This document shows, piece by piece, positions 39,934 through 50,300 of a stretch of 64,000 nt of DNA (position 1 is its first letter; the number at the start of each line of letters is the position of its first letter). The DNA is from Anadara kagoshimensis (taxonomy: Eukaryota > Mollusca > Bivalvia > Arcoida > Arcidae), in NCBI GenBank assembly GCA_021292105.1, contig CM037864.1, positions 41,096,514-41,160,513 of the forward strand, read 5' to 3'. The notes beneath the pieces are model-generated. The model had not been told where the DNA came from. It made no database searches and saw only the letters and a list, made by a program, of their open reading frames with translations. The position numbers and the translations under genes were made by a program.

Positions 39934-40180
39934 ACAGTGCAGACCTGTCGAAAGTTTAACACTATAGTGCCATAAAGCATTTTTGAATGCATTGAAAAAA
40001 CTGGAATACGGCTGATGAATCGTGGTTCCGAATCGACAATAAATCTCGGTCCCCGTTATCTATACCTCTTGGCAGCCTTTATCGGAACTACTGAGCTATC
40101 CAGATCTCGACCGCTCGATAGCAGAGTTTCGACTCCAGTTCTTTAGCTCCGTGTTAACTTACGACAAGTCGGTACTGTAT
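39934..40180. mobile_element. MITE-1 copy
   Basis: It starts acagtgcagacctgtcgaaa and ends cgacaagtcggtactgta. A short ttttgaatgcattgaaaaaa segment near 39980 resembles the short hairpin family and may be an insertion. Confidence 0.65.
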
Positions 40181-40475
40181 ATGCAACTTACGAATAAAAT
40201 TGATGTCTTGATGCCAGTAAGAAATCTTGATTGTTCATGGAATCGAATAAAATCGGACAGCATTAGGCCGAATTAACTGCCTTAACGATGGGTTTTTTTC
40301 ATATTGTTACAATCGTAGCAATATATTAAAACAACTCTCTGTCGTAGAGGCAGATAATTCTGTCTAGACAGCATGAGTCAGAAGGAACGATTATCTTGTA
40401 CTTATATTGAAACCACTAAGAAAACTAGAACTGTCTCTTGAGAGTCAAATACCCCCGCCCCAACATTTTATGTTT

Positions 40476-40690
40476 TCCCTCGACCTTGACCTTTACGGAA
40501 TGACCTTGGTTCAATGTCATGACACACCTTTGGCCCATGAAGATTTTCCATGTGAAGTTTTATGACAGTCGTCCAAAACAGCAATGAGATATGACGCGGA
40601 CACGATTTACACGGACAAACAGACTGGCAGACAGACATGGTGATTGCTATATACCCATCAAACTAGTTTTCGGGTGGGGGGTGGGGTGGG
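40476..40690. repeat. dispersed repeat with cttgaccttt and gacagacatgg motifs
   Basis: It contains cgaccttgacctttacgg, then acggacaaacagactggcag and a G-rich end. From general knowledge this sequence style is common in bivalve noncoding DNA, though I cannot name the family. Confidence 0.4.
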
Positions 40691-40878
40691 GGTGTATAAT
40701 TAATATCTAACGAACAATCGAATCAGACAGAAAAACATCCCAGTCTAATGTTTCTCCACTTTTCTTGGTTTGTTGCAGATTTTCTGAAGCAAGACACGAG
40801 ATCAACACATACTGGTCTGCACTCCCAAAAGTGGTGTCGATCACTTCTTACCATCCTAATTAATTTACATTTAAAATT

Positions 40879-41042
40879 ACAGTAAAGACCTGTCGAAAGT
40901 TTAACACTGGGCTTCCGAACAGAAGTCAAAGCCAAAAGGCTGCCAAGTGATAGAAAGAGACTACCAAAAAGTTGACGACCTATAAGTAACGAGGGGCCGG
41001 AATGACCTGTCGACTTGTTAGTTTGGTATTAGAGTTTCAAGG
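40879..41042. mobile_element. MITE-1 copy, partial right end
   Basis: The left end acagtaaagacctgtcgaaa is clear. The right end is degraded after gacttgttagtttgg. Confidence 0.55.
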
Positions 41043-41078
41043 TGACTGCATGCTTTATAAATCATTACTGTATTTAAG

Positions 41079-41185
41079 AAATGACATTCTGCTCATGGTA
41101 TTTCAAGGGGTAATGAAAGATAGTGTGGCACGTGCCACACTATCTTTCATTACCCCTTGAAATACCATGAGCAGAAATGTCATTT
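41079..41185. repeat. near-perfect 107-bp palindrome with no loop
   Basis: The arms are about 53 nt and meet at gtggcac/gtgccac with no spacer. The only difference is one extra A in the right arm (cagaaatgtcattt). Confidence 0.95.
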
Positions 41186-41189
41186 ATTA

Positions 41190-42228
41190 TATTTACAATT
41201 CTTTCTTTAAATAAATATTTTGTATCTTGGCGCTATTTTTTCCATATTTGCGCGTGTGATATAGAGTTTTTAGCCATGCGAGATCGGCGTATCTCACATG
41301 ACCACGCGACCCCCTGCGTAGGACATGACCTAATATTGCGGGAAAATTGATACACATCATTGGGAATTGAAATACAATTGCTTCTGTATGTTTCATCGAA
41401 GACAGGTACAGTCATATTGTAAATATTGTGCATTAAAAAGTGTTTTACTATACGGGTTTTCAAGCACACTTTGGTTTTTTACTTTGGGAAACTTTTGGGA
41501 CAGCTTTAAATTTGTTGTGTATCCTCTATGCCCCTATTGAATCCAATGTAAATTATTTTTCACAGAAATGTTCGAAATGGTTTTCAAGATTACTTCATTG
41601 AAATGGACTTCATTCCTTTTCTAGTAAAAATGAAATTTAAGAATATATATTGTGATAGTACGGTCATTTATTTTACAATGGGGGAGTTGTCATATTATAA
41701 ATTTTTGAATTTTCTGAATGAAATATTCAAAAATTTATAATATCATGACAATGCACTAAAGATACAAGTAGTTTGTTTCATTTCATAAGACGGATTTTCT
41801 GTAAAAACCAGGTAACGACAATGACATAATATGATACTTCCGAACCAGTGTGTACCAATAAGAATTTAACACAACACAAACATTACCACATGTATTACCT
41901 ACATCCAGTTTTATGTACACGTGAAGGTGAGAAACTGATGATGCATAACAATAGTAATAATTATTCAGATGATATAATTTCTCAGTAATTTGTACAGGTA
42001 AATTTCAGAAAATTTCAAGTCAACTTTCCAAATTTAATTTCAATCATTTTTTAAAAACTAAATCCGGAAATTCAAATTAAAAATAATACTTATGTAAGTA
42101 TGCACTTTTATATCAGTGTGGACCACAGTTTAAACAGGATATTCTAGAAATGCCCACTAGGAAGGGATGCACTAACTTGTTACCTTAAGAAAGTGCAACA
42201 GTACTCAGAGTTATGAACATAACACATG
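41190..42228. other. noncoding interval with one short hairpin
   Basis: The only structure seen is a hairpin at 41688-41749, with arms attataaatttttgaat and its complement and tgtcat/atgaca ends. No gene is recognised. Confidence 0.4.
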
Positions 42229-42412
42229 TACAGTCAAACCTGTCTATAAAGGCCACTCAAGGGAACCAGTAAAAGTGGTCTTTATGGGCAGGTGGCCTTT
42301 ATATACAAGTTCATATTATATGAATAAAGAACAATTAGGATACTATTCTACTGTCCTTTATAAGTAGGTGACACTTATATAGAGGTGGTCCTTAAGGCAG
42401 GCTTGACTGTAT
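42229..42412. mobile_element. MITE-2 copy, well preserved
   Basis: It starts tacagtcaaacctgtctata and ends gcaggcttgactgta, with TA at both ends. Confidence 0.75.
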
Positions 42413-42489
42413 ATTGGTCATATATATTTTTATTTTATTTTATTTTATTATTATTATTTTATTTTTTTATATTATTATTTTAAATTCTT

Positions 42490-43195
42490 AGAATCATGGA
42501 TTTCTGATAAATTGAAAGTTAAAAGTAGTGATAAAAATGCATTGAAATATAAATTATATAAATTATTTTGTATAAATAAATGTAATGGAAAATTTGAAAC
42601 TTAACTGGACATTTAATGTTAAAAATTTGTTGTGTAATATGGGAATGTCTGAGGTTTGGTAGAATCAAAATACGTATATTGATCCATTGGGTGACATCCT
42701 TTTGCTCCATTTTAGAGTCCTTTTCCGCCACAACCTATTTGCTCCAGCATATCATTTCCACCACAAACATTTTAAAGACCCGCAGTCCTTTTGCGCCAAT
42801 ATGGTACCCAACTGTCTCACTTTATATTAACAATGCGATGGAGATATGAACGACGCGCGGCTTCCCGTTCAATTTGATGTGAAGCAGCAAAGCATACATG
42901 ATCGATTTTTTTTACAAATGTGATGTAGTAATTTGAATTTATCTACAAAAATGGAAACATATTTATCATTTATACAAATGTTTGGTTTAGAAAAGTATCT
43001 AACTTTTATAGAAAACAAGAGGCTTAGAGTTGTATTAACAAATAGAATAAGCAACCATGACTTAGCTATTGAGCGTGGTAGATGTGATGGCATTGATATT
43101 TTGCGTTTTTGTACCTGTTGCAGCATGAAAGTTATAGTAAATGAATACCATTTTTTGTTGGTTTGTCCAAAATATTTGTCATTAAATCACTAATT
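42490..43195 (+). mobile_element. LINE 3' fragment (decayed)
   Basis: Plus-strand frames resemble the C-terminal end of invertebrate non-LTR reverse transcriptases. The best part (42933-43190) reads RISNHDLAIERGRCDG followed by a Cys-rich FCTCC...NEYHFLLVCPKY segment, the usual CC-HC-like finish. An earlier part (42600-42665) reads KNLLCNMGMSEVW in broken frames. Stops and frameshifts interrupt the region, and 42668-42860 may be an insertion. Assignment to a LINE clade is not possible by eye. Confidence 0.55.
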
Positions 43196-43433
43196 CTTAT
43201 CATTATATTATTGCCATTGTCAAATTTACGAAAGTTTTTTTGTTTATTGGGGGATAATAGGAAAAAAGTTGTTACCAATGTTGCTTAATTTATATTTATT
43301 TTTAAATTAAGGTTAAGTGTTTTGTCAAATATATAGTTGTATACTGTAATAACATAATAATTGTTGTTATATAGCTTTAAACATGAATGTAATATGTTTA
43401 ATGCTAATAAACTAAGTTGATAGGACAAGACTT

Positions 43434-43641
43434 ACAGGACCGGCCTGTCAAAAGTTTAACACTGAACGAACGGAACGGAGGCGAAGTTCGGCTGCCGAAT
43501 GGCCGAGATAAGGACATAAGGACATAGCAACCGACAGATAGATAGTGGTTGTCGAAAAGCTGCTAACGAGCGGCAAAAATGAGTTGCCGAATTGACACTA
43601 ATTCGTTTGCTAATGGTGGTAAACTTTCGAACCCCTGTATG
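43434..43641. mobile_element. MITE-1 copy
   Basis: The left end is cggcctgtcaaaagtttaac and the right end ggtaaactttcgaacccctg. A 44-bp tandem array starts within 30 bp of its right end. Confidence 0.65.
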
Positions 43642-43666
43642 TAGTAACACCGCTATAAGTAGTAAA

Positions 43667-43940
43667 AATAGAAAGGACACGTTATATGTAACAACATAAT
43701 GTACGCCAAATGTAGAAAGGACACGTTATATGCAACAACATAATGTACGCCAAATGTAGAAAGGACACGTTATATGTAACAACATAATGTACGCCAAATG
43801 TAGAAAGGACACGTTATATGTAACAACATAATGTACGCCAAATGTAGAAAGGACACGTTATATGTAACAACATAATGTACGCCAAATGTAGAAAGGACAC
43901 GTTATATGTAACAACATAATGTACGCCAAATGTAGTAATT
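43667..43940. repeat. 44-bp tandem array, about 6 copies
   Basis: The unit (gtagaaaggacacgttatat followed by gtaacaacataatgtacgcc) repeats exactly every 44 bp (43712, 43756 and onward) with almost no variation. A degenerate relative continues to about 44000. Confidence 0.95.
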
Positions 43941-44031
43941 TTAAGGTTACGTTAGATGAAGTAACATACCTCACGTCAAATGTAGTAACACATGTAGTAA
44001 GACTGTTAAACGGTTTTGTCGAACAATATGT

Positions 44032-44082
44032 CACTACGTCGTTAGCTAATGGTGTTAAACTTTCGACAGTCCTGTGTTGTAT
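44032..44082. mobile_element. MITE-1 right end fragment
   Basis: The segment gctaatggtgttaaactttc then gacagtcctgtgttgta matches the MITE-1 right terminus. With 43434-43641 it brackets the 44-bp array. Confidence 0.5.
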
Positions 44083-44351
44083 CATTTTGACCACCGTGAT
44101 ATAAAAAACAATGTCCAGTTGTCGACTGACCACAAGGGACAAATAAACCTTTTATTCTACCGGTCAGACAAAAATGGATAATTCGTGTAGAATGTGTAAA
44201 ATTATTCCAATGTACATACATGTATTTGGTTACATCCGTGTCCTTACGTTTCCTTGCCCTGGGGCATAGCTCTGAGAGTTTTGTTCATTTCCACTAAGCA
44301 CCGTGTATTATCATATATATTTTATATGGAGTAAATGTCCGTTTTACAAAT

Positions 44352-47300
44352 ATGAAGTTTTATAAAATACCATTTTTAATTGGATTAATTTTATTCTTGA
44401 TCAAAGTGTCATATGGTAAGTTTTGACATACAATTTCTGAATCTGTACAGCACTATTTCATTCGATTTATTTTTTAACAACGTAGTGAACGATACAATTA
44501 CATAACATATATACCAGTATTAACAAAAATTAGGACTTTCGATTTTTAATTTCTATGTAGAATCTTAATTGTGTTGGTTTTCAAGAGTTAAAAGTGCCCC
44601 TATATAATCCAATCTTACGACGCCTGCTATTGGGTTATGGAAAAACTTAAATTTGGTTACGATAGGTAGTGAAATATTGGTTTAAGGAATGTTGTGAAAA
44701 GTGGGTTCTGTTTAACTTTAGCTATGTCTTGTACCTTTTGTTTTTAATTCATCATTCAATACATTCAAAATGACATATGACATCTACAAACTTGGTCATA
44801 TCACAATGAACTTGGACTTCTGATATTCTGTTAGCAAGTAACTTGAACTGTGCTTTGAATATTCTTCAATTCTGTAATGTCTTTCAGGACAACAGTGCAC
44901 CAGACAGGCAGACGTCGGGATTCTTGTGGATGGTTCCGGAAGTGTTACAAATGCAGATTTTGTAAGAGAGAAACGTTTTATTGCAAGTCTTATAGACGAT
45001 TTTGTAATTGGACGAAGCAATGTCAATGTTGGAATGACTGTTTACGGCTCGGACATTGGGGATACTGTTTCGTTATTGCCAATGAAGACTAAAGGTCTAT
45101 TACTACAGCTGACCAGAAGCTTAAGGAAGGTGGACGCTGGATCTAACATGGCTCTTGGAATCGAAAGACTACGAAACATGCTCATTATGCAGGGTACACG
45201 AACTGTGCCAAAATACATGATAGTTTTCACTGACGGTAGAAGCAGTAATTCTATGTTCACAATAGCTGAAGCCAGGTTGTCTACAAGAGCAAACATTACT
45301 ATAATTGTTGTTGGTATAGGTCCCCTAGTTATGGAGGAAGAATTAAGACAAGTGGCTAGTAATCCTGACACCCTATTTTATGTCAAAGATTTCCGATCAC
45401 TTAGAAATATTAAAGACAAAATACTTGATGTTATATGTCCAGGTAAGGGATTTCCGAACTCTTAGAAACATTAAAGACAAAATACTTGATGTTATATGTC
45501 CAGGTAAGGGATTTCCGAACTCTTAGAAACATTAAAGACAAAATACTTAATGTTATATGTCCAGGTACGTGTTTTCCGAACTCTTAGAAACATTAAAGAC
45601 AAAATACTTGATGTTATATGTCCAGGTAAGGGATTTCCGAACTCTTAGAAACATTAAAGACAAAATACTTGATGTTATATGTCCAGGTAAGGGATTTCCG
45701 AACTCTTAGAAACATTAAAGACAAAATACTTGATGTTATATGTCCAGGTAAGGGATTTCCGAACTCTTAGAAACATTAAAGACAAAATACTTGATGTTAT
45801 ATGTCCAGGTAAGGGATTTCCGAACTCTTAGAAACATTAAAGACAAAATACTTGATGTTATATGTCCAGGTAAGGGATTTCCGAACTCTTAGAAACATTA
45901 AAGACAAAATACTTGATGTTATATGTCCAGGTAAGGGATTTCCGAACTCTTAGAAACATTAAAGACAAAATACTTGATGTTATATATCCAGGTAAGGGAT
46001 TTCCGATCACTTAGAAACATTAAAGACAAAATACTTGATGTTATATATCCAGGTAAGGGTTTTCCGAACTATTAGACACATTAAAGACAAAATACTTGAT
46101 GTTATATGTCCAGGTAAGTGTTTTCCTAACTCTTAGAAACATTAAAGACAAAATACTTGATGTTATATGTCCAGGTAAGGGATTTCCGAACTCTTAGAAA
46201 CATTAAAGACAAAATACTTAATGTTATATGTCCAGGTAAGGGGTTTCAAATCACTTAGAAATATTAAGGAAAAAATACTTTATGTTATATGTCCAGGTAA
46301 GGAGGGTTTTCTGTTAAAAGAATAAAGAATTGTGTTTCATATGGATAAGATATATTACCTAAGGTTGCTTCACTTTACAGTCAAAACCACTGCGATAGCT
46401 CAGTTGGTAGAGTGCTCGCTCCGTAAGTGGAAGGTTTTGGGTTCGAACCCCGTCCGGGTCTGATCCAAGACTTGGAAGTGGGTAGTGACTGTTCTTTCGC
46501 CAATCACTCGGCATTACGAAATAAAAGTCACAGTTCTTTCGGATTGGAACTTAAAATAAACGCGTTTGAGTGTCATGGTAGGCTTGGCTCGTTAAAGAAC
46601 CCTGCTGTATAATGCCATCAGCGCAACGCACAGACAAAATTTCTGCACCTTCGCCTATAGCTGGCGACGTCTGGATAAAAGTGAAATATTCTTGATTGAG
46701 ACGTTACATGTTAAACGTCATTACTCAACTCAACTTTGCAGTCAACGTGCAAAGTATATATAGTTTTTACCGCCCATTCAAAAGAAACTGTTCATTGTCC
46801 GGATTCTGTAATAAGTTCCTCTGGGTTTATTATGTCACCGTAAACGAAGTGTTTTCATATATAAAAATCATTCTGTCTGTATGTCCGTCCGTCCATCTCC
46901 ATACTTTTAGGACCAGATTCATTACTTCTGTATCAAATTGTAACCAACATGAGACGACACGTGAATGTCAAAGGTCAAGGTTACCATGTCAAATCTTAGA
47001 ATCGGTTCCCATATAGGCGATAGTGGTGTATCTGCGTTTCAAAAGACTGTTTATCGTGTATTTTGTTGAATCTCATGGGATATGTTGCTATCATGTGTTA
47101 TTCGGTTGTAGAAGTCTGTTGTTGTTGTTGTTGTTGAATATTGCCAAGCTTAACGTCGCATCAGCTATTCCCGACGAGAACTTTATTAATCTCTATGGAC
47201 TAATATATGAACAAGTTCGTGTATGAATGTGAAGTGCGAGTGTGTTTTATGGTCTCAAGCCTTGTACCAGCGCGCACTCGGGGCAAATATTTAAAGTGCT

Positions 47301-50300
47301 AGCTCACCGATTCAGTACGCCGAAGCCTCCAGGAACCGGGCGAACCAGTAAACTAAAGGCCAACGGAAAATTCACTTTTTCACATTGTGTTGTGAGAGGG
47401 ACTCAAACGCACAGCGGTGACAGACCGTGGATTTCTAGACTGGCGTCTTATCCATTAGGCCACCGTGGCCTCTTGTATAAGTCTGCATGTCATCTGTATG
47501 ACCACATCAGAAGATAGTGTCTGCATGACTGTCTGTATGATTACATCAGAAGATAGTGTCTGGTCTTAATGTCATCTTCAAGATATACATATATACAATC
47601 TAAATACATTTTTTCACGATTGATTATATTTTAATTGTATATAGGATTTGGGGGGGGTTTACATCAAAATGAATCAGATAAGGGATGTCTTAATCGAGTT
47701 TCTAAATTACTTTTTACAGACTATTGTGTTTTACGTAACTAATATTACTAACTCTTCGTCGATGCTTGTAAGCGATAATTTTATCCGGGTGAAAATGTGT
47801 CCGGGAGGATGTAATTTCAAAAATAAATCTTATCATGGCTTATTCCATAAATTTTTTCACAAGAAAATACTATCCTAGGAAAATATTTATCCCTCATAAA
47901 ATATATTACACTACTAAAAACTCGTGTGAACAAATGACTTGGAAGATCTTATTAGCATTATAAAAGACTGAAAACTGTCAAAGTAAAAAAAACAAGTAAA
48001 ATGCGTTTCCTGTTTAAAATTTCTCGGAACAAAAACTATGTTTTACTCAACATCAGCATGTTAAAAACTTTCTAACATTACCATGATCTATGTTTAGCCC
48101 AATTAGTATAGACATTTTCATGTAAAGTTTCAGCCTTCAAATATGTATTCAATTGAAATGACCCATCCATGTGAAATAGCTTAATTTACATGTAATGAAA
48201 ATATCTTCAAAATACATATACACTCTCATATTATCATCTAAAAACCCAGTCAATTGAGGAGAGGTCATTATGGTGTTCGGTTGTTGCCTTTGCATTACAA
48301 CGTTATCTACTTACGGTTTATGCAACACACTCGTTGAAGAGAGACACGACTACTGTCTGAAAGCATCCGCGGGACTGAAAAATATTTATTACGATGTATA
48401 CCTATAGTGAAGTCCATAAAGTCGTTCCATTGAGTTCGTTATAGCCAGACTCTACTGTACACCCTTATGTAATCATCTCAAAACCAATCAAAGAGGTGTA
48501 AAATTGTAGGTAATTCATGGTGTTCTGTTAGGACCAAACGTTGTTTTTAGTATTTTACCGATGTCAATATAGATTCAGTTTGAGGCCGGCATTTTGTTAT
48601 ATAGTATCACAATATTTCTAAAAAATAACAAACCTTATGATAAATGTTCCTATCCCCAAGTACCTGTTTGCTAAATGCATTTTTGCGTCTGACGAAGGAG
48701 CGAAAACACGATAACGATGTTGCGATGAGCGATAGTACCGTTCCCGTTTCATCGTTGCTCCTTCGCCATCGTATATTAGCTCCGCTTCGAATTCTTCGTG
48801 TTATCGCAACTTCGCCGTCGTATCACCACTTCTTCGTCATCTTGATTCGCTCATGACTGGTGACAAGACATTTTATTCTCCTTATTTATTCTCCGATATC
48901 TAATATTGTATTTTGCAGAAACATTACAACAATTGGTATGCACAGACAGTGTACTTTTCTATTGCCAGAACAACAGCCTCATTAACATAATAAATGCTTC
49001 ATACACCGTACCAAGTGTTCAGTCTTGTCGTCGAAGTACGGAATATCTCTGTACAATACGGAATGTGAAGGACCACGTGGCGTCACGGTGTAATGGCCGA
49101 CACCTCTGTTTGTTAAGGGAGTGGCAGTATTTTGTGGAACCAAGTCATAGATATTGTAAAGTATCTTACAGATATCTTCAAATAAATTACCAGTGTAGAG
49201 GTTAGTACATTTCAACATCTAAAAATTATTTGGATTTCCACAATTTTGGCCAAAGCACTACTGATGAGGATTTTTTTCTGAAACGGCAGTCTAGCGCTGC
49301 AAAATTGAAACAGATAGTAATAATGAGATTGTTGGTTGAAATCCCGGACACTTGTACTTTAACAACTGATGTCAGAAACTTTGTACATTCAGAGGCACTT
49401 TCACCATGACAAATTATACGGTAGACCCTATATATACTTCTGTAATTTTGTGGTTTTTGTTTATCTAAGCGATTGCCAGTAAACCAAACAATATAAATAT
49501 TAATGGCTCGGAATTTTACAAGTGTGAAATATTTTGGAAACGCACGTGATTACAAATTTGTAACCTCAACAATTCCATACCTATTCTTCACAAACGTCAT
49601 GGTTATTGATCATGTGATATACACCGATGGGCAACATTACATGCTATGTTGCATTTTTGGCCTTTCCGAAAAGAAAACTGCCGAACTGTTCCTCTCATTT
49701 CTTTTCACAAACCTAGAAGGCACTGTTAAACATTACTTAATTTATTATATTGCTTGTGACATTGTGTGAACAAGTGCCTCGTTGAAAACTTTATAGTTTG
49801 ATTGACCAAATGTACACTTCCAATGAAATCGGAGATGGAAGATTACCCTTTTAATTTGAATTAGGTAATTGTATATTCTAACTAAAGAATATTAAGTTTT
49901 ATCTAACATTAGACTAGTTTTTCTACGAAATACAAGTTTTATCAAACACGCATGATACAGAATCTTGTGGTGATACAACATTGGCGGTAAAGTGCACGTG
50001 CACGTTCTCATTGTGACGCCATTAGGGAGAATGTAGAACAAATGTCATAACATAGTTCAGTGGTTTTCTGTGGTAAAATGTAATTTTTCACATTACGTAT
50101 TGTTTTTTTTATTATTTTAAATAACCTAATTGGAAATGTTAAATAAAAATATTATTTACACAGTGTATAGGTACAACCCTTCGTATCAGGTCTCGTCCTT
50201 TTTTCGTAGCTGTATCACTACTCGTCGCGCAAGCGCGACTCGTAGTGATACGGCTACGAAAAAAGGACTCGATCTGATACTGAGGGTTGTACCTACACAC

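Noticed and set aside
44877..45371. Open frames in other frames across the gene C VWA exon
   Set aside because: They have no domain features. The 44888-45442 frame has the VWA motifs and correct splice borders.
46388..46470. tRNA gene candidate
   Set aside because: A and B boxes are present but the sequence continues into a SINE body found in other copies. It is a SINE head, not a functional tRNA.
49503..49769. 88-residue plus-strand frame in gene C intron 3
   Set aside because: It has no domain or phase-1 acceptor fitting the gene family. The terminal exon at 52350 fits better.
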